DNA from: Halobacillus mangrovi
Lineage (GTDB): Bacteria > Bacillota > Bacilli > Bacillales > Halobacillaceae
NCBI RefSeq assembly: GCF_002097535.1
Contig: NZ_CP020772.1
Coordinates: 1,674,001-1,738,000 of the forward strand
Reading direction: 5' to 3'
DNA: 64,000 bases
The notes under the pieces: generated by a model
The model's database searches: none
Told to the model about the DNA's origin: nothing
What the model saw: the letters and a program-made list of their open reading frames with translations, nothing else
Translations under genes and position numbers: made by a program
Part shown: positions 37,440 through 46,744 of the stretch, piece by piece
How positions within the stretch are numbered: position 1 is the stretch's first letter
Layout: each line of letters starts with the position of its first letter

Positions 37440-37814
37440 GTGAAGGCTTTTATTTCTAGATATTTCAGTAATCATGCTGAATCAAGCGAAGAACATAATG
37501 ATCCGCAGCTTGTAACTCATTATTACAAGGCGAAACATGACGAATTATTTAAATCGATCGAGGAAATGTTCTCCACTCCATCAGAGGTTGTCGCCTCATC
37601 GAAAGAGCGCGGAGAAATTACGGTCAATTATAAAGGAAAGCGTCGTGCATTCGTTGTGGCCACCGTCATTATGGTAAGACCTTTTCGTACTGCCGTAGAT
37701 TTTTCGGTTACAACTGAATCAGGCGGACCTGTGGATTTTGGATTCAGCCGAAATCTCATTGTACAATTTTATGAAAAGTTGGATAGTCAATTTACGGCTA
37801 TCGATCGATCATAG
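37440..37814 (+). CDS. Uncharacterised small cytosolic protein between speD and nrdR
   Basis: 124 residues, soluble, no signal or membrane helix. Charged N-terminal half (ESSEEHNDPQLVTHYYKAKHDEL), then a beta-rich half (GEITVNYKGKRRAFVVATVIMVRPFRTAVDF). I do not recognise a domain; Bacillus genomes often have a short 'cytosolic protein' at this place. GTG start with AAGGGGTTAGG upstream and an extended -10 (TGTTAAAAT, 37391–37399) about 40 bp before it. nrdR follows after 38 bp. Confidence 0.78.
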   Translation: MKAFISRYFSNHAESSEEHNDPQLVTHYYKAKHDELFKSIEEMFSTPSEVVASSKERGEITVNYKGKRRAFVVATVIMVRPFRTAVDFSVTTESGGPVDFGFSRNLIVQFYEKLDSQFTAIDRS

Positions 37815-37852
37815 GAAGTGATTGAAATGAGACGATGTGGAGTTGATCCAAG

Positions 37853-38317
37853 GTGAAATGTCCAAATTGCCACTATAAGAGTACGAAAGTGTTGGATTCC
37901 AGACCCATTGAGGAAGGCCAGTCGATAAGGCGACGCAGAGAATGTGAACAATGTGATTTTCGTTTTACCACATTTGAGAGAATTGAAGAGGTTCCGTTAA
38001 TTGTGGTAAAGAAAGAAGGAACACGAGAAGAGTTCAGTCGTGAAAAATTGATGCGCGGTCTTATTCGTGCCTGTGAAAAACGCCCGGTTGCTGTTGAAGA
38101 ATTAGAAAGTGTCACGCTTGATATTGAGAAAGAATTAAGAAACAGAGGCGTCTCTGAAGTGCTGAGTAAAGAAATAGGTGAAATGGTCATGGAGCGCTTA
38201 TCCTCTATAGATGAAGTTGCTTATGTTCGCTTTGCTTCTGTTTATAGACAATTCAAAGATATTAATGTTTTCATTGATGAGTTGAAGGAATTAATTAAAC
38301 ACGAGGATGATGAATGA
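37853..38317 (+). CDS. nrdR: Transcriptional repressor NrdR
   Basis: 154 residues. N-terminal zinc ribbon with MKCPNCHY and [13 protein letters not shown], then an ATP-cone (about 48–138) starting [20 protein letters not shown]. It senses ATP/dATP and represses ribonucleotide reductase genes. GTG start, GGAG 10 nt upstream. Same position before dnaB as in B. subtilis (ytcG). The stop codon lies in the left arm of a terminator. Confidence 0.94.
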   Translation: MKCPNCHYKSTKVLDSRPIEEGQSIRRRRECEQCDFRFTTFERIEEVPLIVVKKEGTREEFSREKLMRGLIRACEKRPVAVEELESVTLDIEKELRNRGVSEVLSKEIGEMVMERLSSIDEVAYVRFASVYRQFKDINVFIDELKELIKHEDDE

Positions 38318-38341
38318 GCCTGACGTGGCTCATTTTCTTTT
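38314..38341 (+). terminator. Terminator of nrdR
   Basis: 7-bp stem ATGAGCC / GGCTCAT (38314–38320 / 38327–38333), then TTTCTTTTTT. Confidence 0.8.
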
Positions 38342-38406
38342 TTACGCATACGTTATAAAATTAAAGGTAAGTAGCAAGATTTCACGAAAAGGGGGGGGTG
38401 AGAAAA

Positions 38407-39759
38407 GTGAATCATACTGTAGGGAAACTACTTCCTGTAGATGGGTTTCGAATACTGAAGTGCGGGGCACTTCCTACGAATGCTCATCATTCGCTTACTC
38501 ATCTTTATCAACCGATCATTGGTCGATTAGCCGTTTCTTTATACCAGGTGTTGGTTTCGGAATCAGAGTTGACGGATGTACAGAGTGTACAGTCTCATCA
38601 CACGCTGATGACCTACCTTTCGGCTCCTTTGGATAAAGTGTACGATGCAAGGAGAAAGCTAGAAGCAATCGGATTGGTAAGCACTTTTAAGAAAAGTGAT
38701 GAAGATCAACAATCCATTTACTTATATAAAGTTTATCCGCCTTTTTCACCTAATGAATTCTTTATGGACGATATGTTGTCATTACTTCTCTTTCATGAAT
38801 TAGGAGAAGACAAATACCAACAAATCAAGGAACGCTTGACGACAGAATACGTGTCAACGGACGATTACGAAGAAGTAACGGTATCATTTGATGAAGTATT
38901 CCACTCTACTTTTACGGAAGGCATTCCACCAGAGGTCCAACCGAAGCGGGAAAACTTGAAAGACAGGAAAGAACGTGGCCCTGTACTTAATTTCAGTCGT
39001 GTTGATTTTGATTGGCTGCATCAGTCTTTGAAAAACAGGATGTATCCAAGTGAACGGATATTGACTGGTCCTAACAAAAAGCTGATTGCTCAGTTGGCTT
39101 CTCTCTATAATTTGACGACATTAGAACTCGAGAAAGCTGTCACATGGGCGGTAGATGAGAATCACCAATTAGTAGCGGAAGAATTAAAAGCGGCCTGCCA
39201 TGATTTTATGAAGGAAAAGCCTTCGAAGGGTCAAACTAATTTGTTGGATCAGCGACAAAAAGTAAAAGAAACGTCTGATTCTATAGCCCAAAGCAAGGGA
39301 GAGCAGTTTGTCGATATGTTAGAGCAGATTTCACCGCGAGAACTGCTTGAGGACCTGTCTGGAGGCAACCGTGCCTCAGACCAGGATCTAAAACTGATTC
39401 GCGATGTGATGACTGAACAAGGTCTTGCTCCAGGTGTTATGAACGTTTTGGTTCATTATGTCTTATTAAAAACGGACATGAAATTATCGAAAGCTTACCT
39501 TGAAAAAATCGCCAGTCATTGGACTAGAAAAAATGTAACCACTGTTAGACAAGCGATGAACTTAGCGAAAGCTGAACATCAGAAATACCAGCAGTGGGGT
39601 AAGCAAAAATCACAAAAACGAAGCAAGAAAGAAGAAGTGATTCCTGCATGGTTCAACGAACAGAAAAAAGCTTCTTCTGAGGAACCAGCGATAGAAAAAC
39701 CTGTGGATACAAGCGATATCGCTGAACGGATTAAGCGGTTGACGAATAAAGAAAATTGA
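38407..39759 (+). CDS. dnaB: Replication initiation / membrane attachment protein DnaB
   Basis: 450 residues. N-terminal winged-helix part (about 20–110) with LYQPIIGRLAVSLYQVL; a C-terminal DnaD-like domain (300–400) with EQISPRELLEDLSGG and LAPGVMNVLVHYVLLK; basic tail. It helps load the replicative helicase with DnaD and DnaI. The GTG at 38407 was chosen because it sits 8 nt after the AAAAGGGGGGGG ribosome-binding site; GTG 38398 lies on that site. The 8-G run could slip and change spacing. Confidence 0.92.
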   Translation: MNHTVGKLLPVDGFRILKCGALPTNAHHSLTHLYQPIIGRLAVSLYQVLVSESELTDVQSVQSHHTLMTYLSAPLDKVYDARRKLEAIGLVSTFKKSDEDQQSIYLYKVYPPFSPNEFFMDDMLSLLLFHELGEDKYQQIKERLTTEYVSTDDYEEVTVSFDEVFHSTFTEGIPPEVQPKRENLKDRKERGPVLNFSRVDFDWLHQSLKNRMYPSERILTGPNKKLIAQLASLYNLTTLELEKAVTWAVDENHQLVAEELKAACHDFMKEKPSKGQTNLLDQRQKVKETSDSIAQSKGEQFVDMLEQISPRELLEDLSGGNRASDQDLKLIRDVMTEQGLAPGVMNVLVHYVLLKTDMKLSKAYLEKIASHWTRKNVTTVRQAMNLAKAEHQKYQQWGKQKSQKRSKKEEVIPAWFNEQKKASSEEPAIEKPVDTSDIAERIKRLTNKEN

Positions 39760-39780
39760 TGAAAAAAGGTGGTGAAGATC

Positions 39781-40716
39781 ATGGAGCCGATTCAAAAATC
39801 ACTGCAAAAGTGGATGAGGGAAAATAAACTTTTTCAAGAACGTATGAATCGAATGAAAGAAGAAGTCTTTAAGTCAAAAGAGGTTATCAACCTCATGAAT
39901 GAACACCCCTCCTTAACTGAAAAAGAGCTTGAAAAACAACTGATCAAACTTTATGAATATCAAACTCAGTCAAAGAACTGTGAAAAATGTCCCTCTCGTG
40001 AAGAATGCATTAATATTCTTCCTGGTTACGTTCCGCGTTTAGAAGTGGAGAACGAGACGGAAGTGAAACTAGCTTATGATAAATGTCGCCGTCAGCGTAA
40101 ACAAGAGCACCATCAACACCAGAAGTCTCTTGTGAGAAGTTTGCATATGCCTAGAGAAATCCTGGAAGCAAGTCTGGATCGACTCGATTTACAAGATCCT
40201 GAGCGTGGCCAGGCTGTAGAAGCCACCGTAAATTATATAGAAAACCTAGGCGATGAGCTTCCAAGTAAAGGATTATATTTTCACGGACCTTTTGGGGTTG
40301 GTAAAACGTACTTTCTCGGAGCAATCGCTAATGAACTAAGCTCTAAAAACATTCCGTCCATGATCATTTACATGCCGGAGTTGGTGAGAGAAATCAAATC
40401 TTCCATAAAAGATGATTCAATGAATGAAAAGATTGAAGCTTTCAAAGAGATTCCAGTTTTAATGTTGGATGATATTGGAGCTGAATCACAATCCGCATGG
40501 TTCAGAGATGAAATTTTAGGATCAATTCTCCAGTACCGAATGATGGAGAGACTGCCTGTATTCTTCACTTCTAACTATAATCTGGATGAACTCGAGAAAG
40601 TATTAATGACAAGTAATCGAGGAGATATAGAGCAAGTGAAAGCAAAACGTATTACAGAGCGTATTAAGCAGCTGAGCGAGTTGATTCAAGTTAAAGGACG
40701 TAACCGAAGAAGCTGA
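39781..40716 (+). CDS. dnaI: Helicase loader DnaI
   Basis: 311 residues, the B. subtilis length. N-terminal zinc-binding part with Cys67, Cys70 and Cys76 (CEKCPSREEC); I cannot tell the fourth ligand. AAA+ domain with Walker A GPFGVGKTYFLGAI and Walker B VLMLDDIGAE, sensor FFTSNYNLDEL and a final arginine-rich helix. It delivers DnaC helicase to the origin with DnaB/DnaD. The ATG at 39781 follows AAAGGTGG; coupled to dnaB 21 bp away. Confidence 0.95.
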   Translation: MEPIQKSLQKWMRENKLFQERMNRMKEEVFKSKEVINLMNEHPSLTEKELEKQLIKLYEYQTQSKNCEKCPSREECINILPGYVPRLEVENETEVKLAYDKCRRQRKQEHHQHQKSLVRSLHMPREILEASLDRLDLQDPERGQAVEATVNYIENLGDELPSKGLYFHGPFGVGKTYFLGAIANELSSKNIPSMIIYMPELVREIKSSIKDDSMNEKIEAFKEIPVLMLDDIGAESQSAWFRDEILGSILQYRMMERLPVFFTSNYNLDELEKVLMTSNRGDIEQVKAKRITERIKQLSELIQVKGRNRRS

Positions 40717-40899
40717 TTGAAAAACTTTTAATTCTTAAAAAGCATGTTTCCCCCTTCCTTTTCATAAATATAAGATGGAAAAGACAACCTTATACGTGGA
40801 CATCCAGCGTCCATTTTATTGCGTTTCTGATCGTTGATCTATACAGGAACACACTTCGGATAAATCAGGAGAGGAAAGTCGGGATGAGGGGGAAACACT

Positions 40900-41718
40900 G
40901 TGATTTGCATACAATTTTCAAAACGGCGTGAAGCTGATTTGTTCTATAATTCAGTTGTAAAAGAGCAAGAACTTTGGCTTTTGAAGGATGAATTGGATTA
41001 TTATGAAGTTACTTTAGAAAATGAAAATAAGAGTCAGTCCACCTTTCGTGAAATCGTTCAAGCTTGCCTGCAAGTTATTCGGGCGAGAAAGTGGCTAGGC
41101 TGGATGGAAGGGGTACTCCGGCATACTTATTATTACGAAGACCGTCGAGAGATTGACAGAATTCTGGAGATCGGTCGTGAGTTTGAAGGGGAACCGCCTT
41201 CTGGACTAGCCATGCCCCCTGTGTATAGAAAGATACAATCATTTTTGGAAAATTACGTGACTCTCCATTCGGTGATTAATTTTGACGATATGTGTGCAGA
41301 CTGTTTAGAGGACAGCCACCGTCTAATTGCAGAATACACAGGGTTCATCATTGATGAGTATAAACAGGAAGAAGCTTACCAACTTTTGCTTGATTCTTGG
41401 AGATTCCGTGTACAAAATCGGGATACGGGGGTCACGCTTCTTCACTTATATCAAAACAATGGACTCACGTATTTTCATGATGAAGGCAACCCGATCAGTG
41501 AGTCGGAGACTTTATTGTATATGAAACAATATCCCGATGAGTCGATTAAGGATCTGCCTCTTCACTGGTGCATCACTCCAGCGCTTGTTCTCGCTCCTGA
41601 TCAACTTGTTATTTATACAAACAAACCAGATGATCCGCACCTTGAATTAATACGCAATATTTTCGAAGAAAAAGCTACTTGGAAAGCACAGTCTGAATTT
41701 CCATTTAAAATGTCTTGA
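40900..41718 (+). CDS. ytxC: Putative sporulation protein YtxC
   Basis: 272 residues. It matches the YtxC family in length and in place between dnaI and thrS. It is a soluble, mostly alpha protein with QACLQVIRARKWLGWMEGV-like and HLIAEYTGFIIDEYKQEE-like stretches; no catalytic motif is apparent. GTG start with GAGGGGG 8 nt upstream. The 183 bp before it carry no clear sigma-A promoter; a sporulation promoter is possible but not visible to me. Confidence 0.85.
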   Translation: MICIQFSKRREADLFYNSVVKEQELWLLKDELDYYEVTLENENKSQSTFREIVQACLQVIRARKWLGWMEGVLRHTYYYEDRREIDRILEIGREFEGEPPSGLAMPPVYRKIQSFLENYVTLHSVINFDDMCADCLEDSHRLIAEYTGFIIDEYKQEEAYQLLLDSWRFRVQNRDTGVTLLHLYQNNGLTYFHDEGNPISESETLLYMKQYPDESIKDLPLHWCITPALVLAPDQLVIYTNKPDDPHLELIRNIFEEKATWKAQSEFPFKMS

Positions 41719-41743
41719 TTTCATGCAGATAAATGGATATAAT
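41715..41743 (+). promoter_or_regulatory. Sigma-A promoter of thrS
   Basis: TTGATT (41715–41720), 17 bp, TATAAT (41738–41743); the -35 overlaps the ytxC stop codon. Confidence 0.8.
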
Positions 41744-41751
41744 AACCTACA

Positions 41752-42012
41752 TATTCATATACATGGCTATGAAAAGGACATGAACTCTGAGAGACGCATG
41801 ATTAGAGAGGGGAGTCATCGGCTGAAAGCTCCTTCTTGACGACTTAGCAGTTTACCACCTTTGAGCTCTACTTATGAACGATTACTAGTATTGAGTAGCG
41901 TCTGGTCCGCGTTAAGGATGAACGAAGCCGCATGTGATGCGGGAATTTGGGTGGAACCACGAGTGACAACGCTCGTCCCTTAGTTTTGATGCTAAGGGAC
42001 GGGCGTTTTTTA
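41752..42012 (+). promoter_or_regulatory. T-box riboswitch of thrS
   Basis: Conserved T-box TGGGTGGAACCACG at 41948–41961; stem I base AGACGC/GCGTCT; terminator AACGCTCGTCCCTTAG with its complement (41968–41983 / 41992–42007) and T-run. Uncharged threonyl-tRNA would favour the antiterminator. The specifier codon is not settled: ACC at 41854 or 41857 and ACT at 41884 are candidates. Confidence 0.9.
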
Positions 42013-42038
42013 ATTTTTTAGAAAAGGAGTGTATGAAA

Positions 42039-43985
42039 ATGGCGAATGCGATTCAAATCACATTTCCAGATGGTAATGCAAAGGAGTTTGAACAAGGCAC
42101 GACTGGTGAAGAAATAGCTCATTCCATTTCACCAGGCTTGAAAAAGCAAGCTCTGGCAATCAAGCTGGATGGCCAGCCTTATGACCTGAGACGTCCGATA
42201 GATAAAGATGGAGCCATTGAAATTCTGACATATAAAAACCCAGAAGGGATCGAGGTGCTTCGTCATTCGACAGCTCACTTGATGGCCCAGGCCATCAAAC
42301 GTCTTTACGGCGAAGTGAAGCTCGGAGTCGGCCCTGTCATTGAAAATGGTTTTTATTATGACATTGACATGGAAGAGTCACTGACTCCAGAAGACTTGCC
42401 GGAAATTGAAAAAGAAATGCAAAAGATCGTCGATGAAAACCATGAAATCGAGCGTATTGAATTGTCTCGAGAAGAAGCGAAAGAGAAGTTCCGTGAAATT
42501 GGAGATGATCTGAAGCTTGAGCTCATTGATGATATTCCTGAAGGGGAACAAGTGACAATCTATAAGCAAGGGGAATTTTTCGATCTTTGCCGCGGTGTAC
42601 ACGTTCCGCAAACTAGCAAAATCAAAGTGTTTAAGTTGTTGAGCATTTCCGGAGCTTATTGGCGCGGGGACAGTGATAACAAAATGCTTCAAAGAATCTA
42701 CGGTACAGCCTTTGAGAAGAAGGCCGGTCTTGAAGAGTACCTTCATCTTCTAGAAGAAGCGAAAGAGCGTGATCACCGTAAGCTAGGAAAAGAATTGGAC
42801 ATTTTCACAGTAAATCAAAAGGTCGGACAGGGTCTGCCTCTATGGCTGCCGAAAGGTGCGACAATCCGCCGAACAATCGAGCGTTATATCGTCGACACAG
42901 AGGAGCGCCTGGGTTACGATCACGTTTATACACCAGTTCTTGGCAGTGTTGATCTTTACAAAACTAGCGGACACTGGGATCACTATCAGGATGACATGTT
43001 CCCGACAATGGAAATGGACAACGAAGATCTTGTGCTTCGTCCAATGAACTGCCCGCACCATATGATGGTTTATAAAAATCAGCTGCACAGCTACCGTAAC
43101 CTGCCAGTGCGTATTGCTGAATTAGGGACAATGCATCGTCATGAAATGTCAGGAGCGCTTGCTGGACTGCAGCGTGTCCGTGCGATGACATTGAACGATG
43201 CCCACATCTTTGCTCGCCCGGATCAGCTGAAGGATGAGTTCAAGCGAGTGGTTCGCCTGGTTCAAGAAGTTTATCATGATTTCGGAATCAACGATTACTA
43301 TTTCCGTCTGTCTTACCGCGATCCAGAAGATAAAGAGAAGTATGTAGATAACGATGATATGTGGAACAAAGCACAGGCTATGCTGAAAGAGACAATGGAA
43401 GATATGGAGCTTGAATACGTAGAAGCGGAAGGCGAAGCGGCATTCTATGGTCCGAAGCTTGATGTCCAAGTGAAGACAGCCCTAGGAAAAGACGAAACTC
43501 TTTCCACTGTCCAATTAGACTTCCACTTACCGGAACGCTTCGACCTGACTTATGTCGGTGAAGACGGAAACGACCATCGTCCAGTGGTTATCCACCGTGG
43601 TGTTGTTTCTACAATGGAACGCTTTGTAGCATTCCTTATTGAAGAGTATAAAGGAGCCTTCCCGACTTGGCTGGCCCCGGTTCAGGCAAAAATTATCCCT
43701 GTCTCTGCTGACGCGCACTTAGATTACGCTAAAAAGCTTGAAGACGAACTTCGTCAAGCTGGCGTACGTGTTGATCTGGATGAGCGTAATGAAAAAATCG
43801 GATATAAGATCCGTGAAGCTCAAATGCAGAAAGTACCATTCCAGCTTGTCGTCGGTGATCGCGAAATCGAGGATAACGGCGTAAACGTCCGACGCTACGG
43901 AGAACAGGATTCGGAAACGAGGTCAGTGAAGAAATTCATTGAAGAAATCCGTAATGAAATTGATCAGAAGCTATTAAGAAAATAA
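42039..43985 (+). CDS. thrS: Threonyl-tRNA synthetase
   Basis: 648 residues. TGS domain (1–62), editing domain with [14 protein letters not shown] and later Cys/His ligands (CRGVHVP), class II catalytic core with [25 protein letters not shown] zinc Cys and [11 protein letters not shown], and an anticodon-binding domain from about 540. The ATG at 42039 ([12 protein letters not shown]) is 9 nt from GGAG; ATG 42033 is only 3 nt away. Controlled by the T-box upstream. Confidence 0.96.
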   Translation: MANAIQITFPDGNAKEFEQGTTGEEIAHSISPGLKKQALAIKLDGQPYDLRRPIDKDGAIEILTYKNPEGIEVLRHSTAHLMAQAIKRLYGEVKLGVGPVIENGFYYDIDMEESLTPEDLPEIEKEMQKIVDENHEIERIELSREEAKEKFREIGDDLKLELIDDIPEGEQVTIYKQGEFFDLCRGVHVPQTSKIKVFKLLSISGAYWRGDSDNKMLQRIYGTAFEKKAGLEEYLHLLEEAKERDHRKLGKELDIFTVNQKVGQGLPLWLPKGATIRRTIERYIVDTEERLGYDHVYTPVLGSVDLYKTSGHWDHYQDDMFPTMEMDNEDLVLRPMNCPHHMMVYKNQLHSYRNLPVRIAELGTMHRHEMSGALAGLQRVRAMTLNDAHIFARPDQLKDEFKRVVRLVQEVYHDFGINDYYFRLSYRDPEDKEKYVDNDDMWNKAQAMLKETMEDMELEYVEAEGEAAFYGPKLDVQVKTALGKDETLSTVQLDFHLPERFDLTYVGEDGNDHRPVVIHRGVVSTMERFVAFLIEEYKGAFPTWLAPVQAKIIPVSADAHLDYAKKLEDELRQAGVRVDLDERNEKIGYKIREAQMQKVPFQLVVGDREIEDNGVNVRRYGEQDSETRSVKKFIEEIRNEIDQKLLRK

Positions 43986-43992
43986 AGAAGGG

Positions 43993-44024
43993 ATGGCGCG
44001 GGATATTGTTCTCGCGCCATTTTT
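43993..44024 (+). terminator. Terminator of thrS
   Basis: 8-bp perfect stem ATGGCGCG / CGCGCCAT (43993–44000 / 44013–44020), then T-run. Confidence 0.85.
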
Positions 44025-44040
44025 ATCTAAGCTGGCTTTG

Positions 44041-44166
44041 GCTTGGTGCAAGGTGGCGCTGAAATGGTGCAAGCTCGTGTCCAAATGGAGCAAGCGCGGC
44101 TTCAAATGGTGCAAGCGCACCCCGGAATGGTGCAAACCCGCCCCAAAATTTGTGTAAAGTCCCGCA
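44041..44166. repeat. 21-bp tandem repeat, about six copies
   Basis: Units begin at 44041, 44062, 44083, 44104, 44125 and (degenerate) 44146. Shared core AAATGGTGCAAGC. The period is a multiple of three, and on the minus strand an open frame gives heptads with LHH or LLH. No ribosome-binding site or homology supports a protein, so it is recorded as a repeat. Confidence 0.85.
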
Positions 44167-44336
44167 TCAAATAACCCATCCCTCCCGCACTGAAGGACCT
44201 CATACAATTCCGAAACTTTACTCTATAAAGACGTCAACTACTGGAAGAGGAAGAAGTTGTATCTGAAAGTCTCTTGAATTTCACGCTTCAATCCTTTATC
44301 CTTTTAAAAGTAGTCTTCGATATGGTCAACAGATTG
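44167..44336. other. Gene-free stretch before the infC promoter
   Basis: No gene, hairpin or promoter that I can support lies between the tandem repeat and the infC promoter. Confidence 0.6.
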
Positions 44337-44365
44337 TTGACAGGAATCATAAGGCATGCTACTAT
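44337..44365 (+). promoter_or_regulatory. Sigma-A promoter of infC-rpmI-rplT
   Basis: Perfect TTGACA (44337–44342), 17 bp, TACTAT (44360–44365). Confidence 0.85.
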
Positions 44366-44370
44366 ATATT

Positions 44371-44511
44371 AGGTAACTGAATGAACGGATCTAGAGACAA
44401 GTAGAAGCACCCGCTTCTCACCTGATCGACGCACAAAGCAGTTGGCAGGTCACAAATCCTTTTTAAACGATGGGATACGTGTGGGTGCAGTATGTGTACC
44501 GACACTTTTTT
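44371..44511 (+). promoter_or_regulatory. L20 ribosomal leader
   Basis: The leader has the L20-leader element with AAGCACCCGCTTCTCACCTG near 44405–44424 and ends in a terminator, GTGTGGGTGC / GTACCGACAC (44479–44488 / 44496–44505, one mismatch, one wobble) plus six T. Free L20 protein binding promotes termination in relatives. Confidence 0.85.
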
Positions 44512-44580
44512 AATGTTTAAAAATCTTGTCGATGACAGATCTTTATAAGGTTTTCTAAAATACGATGGAGGTGGCTCAAT

Positions 44581-45099
44581 ATTAGCAAGGATAACATGAA
44601 CGTTAATGAAAAAATCCGTGCCCGTGAAGTTCGTCTAATCGATGTAAATGGGGAGCAACTTGGTATCAAATCCCGTAATGAAGCACTAGATATTGCAGCG
44701 AATGCAAATCTTGACCTCGTTATGGTGGCACCAAATGCTAAGCCTCCAGTCTGCCGAGTGATGGACTACGGTAAATACCGTTTTGAGCAGCAGAAGAAAG
44801 AGAAAGAAGCTCGCAAGAAACAAACGGTCATTAAGGTTAAAGAAGTTCGTCTAAGTCCGAACATTGAAGAGCATGACTTCAATACGAAGCTTCGTAATGC
44901 TCGCAAGTTCTTGTCGAAAGGCGATAAAGTGAAAGCATCTGTCCGTTTCCGAGGTCGTGCGATCACTCACAAAGAGCTTGGGCAGGAAGTTCTTGAGCGT
45001 ATGGCTGAAGAATGTAAAGACATTGCCCAGATTGAGACCAAGCCTAAAATGGAAGGTCGCAGTATGTTCTTAATGCTTGCTCCTCTTAACGAGAAGTAA
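44581..45099 (+). CDS. infC: Translation initiation factor IF-3
   Basis: 172 residues. N-domain with [18 protein letters not shown], linker rich in Lys ([12 protein letters not shown]), C-domain with [20 protein letters not shown]. The start is ATT at 44581: GGAGGTGG lies 7 nt before it and the encoded N-terminus ([15 protein letters not shown] after the initiator) matches B. subtilis IF-3, which also starts at ATT. IF-3 rejects such starts, giving autoregulation. The ATG at 44596 has no ribosome-binding site. Confidence 0.95.
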   Translation: MSKDNMNVNEKIRAREVRLIDVNGEQLGIKSRNEALDIAANANLDLVMVAPNAKPPVCRVMDYGKYRFEQQKKEKEARKKQTVIKVKEVRLSPNIEEHDFNTKLRNARKFLSKGDKVKASVRFRGRAITHKELGQEVLERMAEECKDIAQIETKPKMEGRSMFLMLAPLNEK

Positions 45100-45131
45100 G
45101 TCTCTGAATCAAGCAAAAGGAGGAAATTCAC

Positions 45132-45329
45132 ATGCCAAAAATGAAAACCCATAAAGGTTCTCAAAAACGCTTCAAAAAGACTGGAACAGGTAAGGTGAAA
45201 CGTTCCCACGCTTTCACAAGCCACTTGTTCGCTAACAAATCTACAAAACAAAAGCGTAAATTGCGTAAAGATGCGCTAGTTTCTGCTGGAGACTACCGCC
45301 GCATCAAGCACATGCTTCCAAAAGACTAA
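45132..45329 (+). CDS. rpmI: 50S ribosomal protein L35
   Basis: 65 residues, highly basic: [20 protein letters not shown] start and [19 protein letters not shown] end are those of L35. AAAGGAGG precedes the ATG. Middle gene of infC-rpmI-rplT, under the L20 leader. Confidence 0.97.
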   Translation: MPKMKTHKGSQKRFKKTGTGKVKRSHAFTSHLFANKSTKQKRKLRKDALVSAGDYRRIKHMLPKD

Positions 45330-45359
45330 TCAAGAACGAAACATATAGGAGGGATTCCA

Positions 45360-45716
45360 ATGCCACGAGTAAAAGGTGGAACAGTGACACGTAAACGTCG
45401 TAACCGTGTCCTTAAACTAGCAAAAGGTTATTATGGTTCAAAACACGCACTATTTAAAACAGCTAAACAGCAAGTAATGAAATCAGGTCAGTATGCATAC
45501 CGTGACCGTCGTCAGAAAAAACGTGACTTCCGTAAACTTTGGATTGCACGTATCAACGCTGCAGCACGTATGAACGACATTTCTTACAGCCGTATGATGC
45601 ACGGTCTTAAGCTAGCTGGTATAGAAGTGAACCGTAAAATGCTAGCTGATCTTGCTGTAAATGATCAGCAAGGTTTCGCAAGCCTAGCAGAACAAGCTAA
45701 ATCAGCTCTTAAATAA
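45360..45716 (+). CDS. rplT: 50S ribosomal protein L20
   Basis: 118 residues. [20 protein letters not shown] start, [22 protein letters not shown]-binding tail, and the globular domain with [20 protein letters not shown]. Besides its structural role it binds the leader of this operon. AGGAGGG precedes the ATG. Strong terminator downstream. Confidence 0.98.
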   Translation: MPRVKGGTVTRKRRNRVLKLAKGYYGSKHALFKTAKQQVMKSGQYAYRDRRQKKRDFRKLWIARINAAARMNDISYSRMMHGLKLAGIEVNRKMLADLAVNDQQGFASLAEQAKSALK

Positions 45717-45740
45717 GAACTGTGTAAATATTTCTGAGAA

Positions 45741-45779
45741 AAAGTCATTTCCGATCGCCAGGAAATGACTTTTTTTTCT
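45741..45779 (+). terminator. Terminator of infC-rpmI-rplT
   Basis: 12-bp perfect stem AAAGTCATTTCC / GGAAATGACTTT (45741–45752 / 45761–45772) followed by T-run. Confidence 0.93.
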
Positions 45780-45798
45780 TAGATTCGGAGGTTGTACC

Positions 45799-46083
45799 TT
45801 GGAGATCGTATCAGGATTTATCATTACATACATTCTGCTAATTAACCTATGGTTGTTTACTTTAATGGGGATGGATAAGCGCAGGTCCCGGAGAGAAAAG
45901 TGGCGTATTAAGGAAAAGACGTTATGGGCATTTGCTTTTCTAGGAGGATCTTTAGGCGGATGGCTTGGGATGAACGTGTTCAGGCATAAGACAAAGCATC
46001 GGCCATTTAAGATTGGACTTCCTGTTTTGACCATTCTCCACCTTATTGCCTGGGGGTATCTTCTAAACCAGTTCTATCTCTAA
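45799..46083 (+). CDS. ysdA: DUF1294 membrane protein YsdA
   Basis: 94 residues. Two or three helices (about 5–25, 43–58, 73–92) with the DUF1294 middle segment MGMDKRRSRREKWRIKEKTL, then AFLGGSLGGWLGM and FRHKTKHRPFKIGLP. TTG start, GGAGG 7 nt upstream. Function unknown. Same place after rplT as in B. subtilis. Confidence 0.88.
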   Translation: MEIVSGFIITYILLINLWLFTLMGMDKRRSRREKWRIKEKTLWAFAFLGGSLGGWLGMNVFRHKTKHRPFKIGLPVLTILHLIAWGYLLNQFYL

Positions 46084-46121
46084 TCGCTCTGTCATAATAT
46101 GTAGACAGGGAGGGGGATGGG

Positions 46122-46694
46122 ATGGGCGAGACATCAGCAGCTGTAATAGCTTGGTTAGAACATCAGGAAGCCTGGGCACCGCTCTTATTTATAGGTATTC
46201 ACTTGTTACGTCCATTTTTATTTTTGCCTGTCATGCTTGTATGCATCACAGGAGGTGTATTGTTTGGACCCATTGCAGGTTCGGCGTACTCTGTAATCGG
46301 CACGATGCTTTCCAGTTTATTGTTCTATCGTACTATTCGATTAGTACCTTCAGGTTTGAAAAGGCTGGGGGCTCTAAAAGAAAAGTGGATGAAAAAGAAT
46401 GCAACTTTGACCGTTAAACAAGTAGCCGTTTTACGTTTGATCCCATTCATTCATTTTCATTTATTGTCTTATTGCCTAATTGAAATCAGTGCAGATTTTA
46501 AAGAATACACGAAGTCTTCATTGTTTGCTAACTTTCCTTTGGCTGTTATTTACACGTCATTGGGACAGTGGATCACTTTATTATCCATTCCATTAATGGT
46601 CCTGTTTTCTTCACTGCTTATCGCTTTATGCTTTTTTATTCGTAAAAAATATGAAGTATTTCTTTGGAGAGAATTCTTTCAAACAAGCGCCTAA
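46122..46694 (+). CDS. VTT-domain (TVP38/TMEM64, DedA-like) membrane protein
   Basis: 190 residues, about five helices. The VTT/SNARE-associated core is at 25–125: LRPFLFLPVMLVCITGGVLFGP, then the GSAYSVIGTMLSSLLFY helix and VLRLIPFIHFHLLSYCLIE, with the conserved Arg-Pro segment. Relatives act as lipid scramblases or undecaprenyl-phosphate carriers; which applies here is not known. GGGAGGGGG precedes the ATG. It is not in the B. subtilis ysdA–ysdB interval as I recall it. Confidence 0.82.
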   Translation: MGETSAAVIAWLEHQEAWAPLLFIGIHLLRPFLFLPVMLVCITGGVLFGPIAGSAYSVIGTMLSSLLFYRTIRLVPSGLKRLGALKEKWMKKNATLTVKQVAVLRLIPFIHFHLLSYCLIEISADFKEYTKSSLFANFPLAVIYTSLGQWITLLSIPLMVLFSSLLIALCFFIRKKYEVFLWREFFQTSA

Positions 46695-46698
46695 AGCT

Positions 46699-46744
46699 AA
46701 AGCTACCTCTTGAGGAACAATCCTCATAAGGTAGCTTTTTTAAT
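46699..46744. terminator. Bidirectional terminator, VTT gene and ysdB
   Basis: Outer stem AAAGCTACC/GGTAGCTTT with inner AGGA/TCCT (46699–46738), T-run to the right. Confidence 0.85.

Noticed and set aside
44041..44166. CRISPR array
   Set aside because: Tandem units are contiguous without unique spacers and no cas gene is present.
43974..44207. Minus-strand 77-residue frame with LHH heptads
   Set aside because: No ribosome-binding site, it overlaps the thrS terminator, and the heptads follow from the 21-bp repeat; kept only as a repeat.
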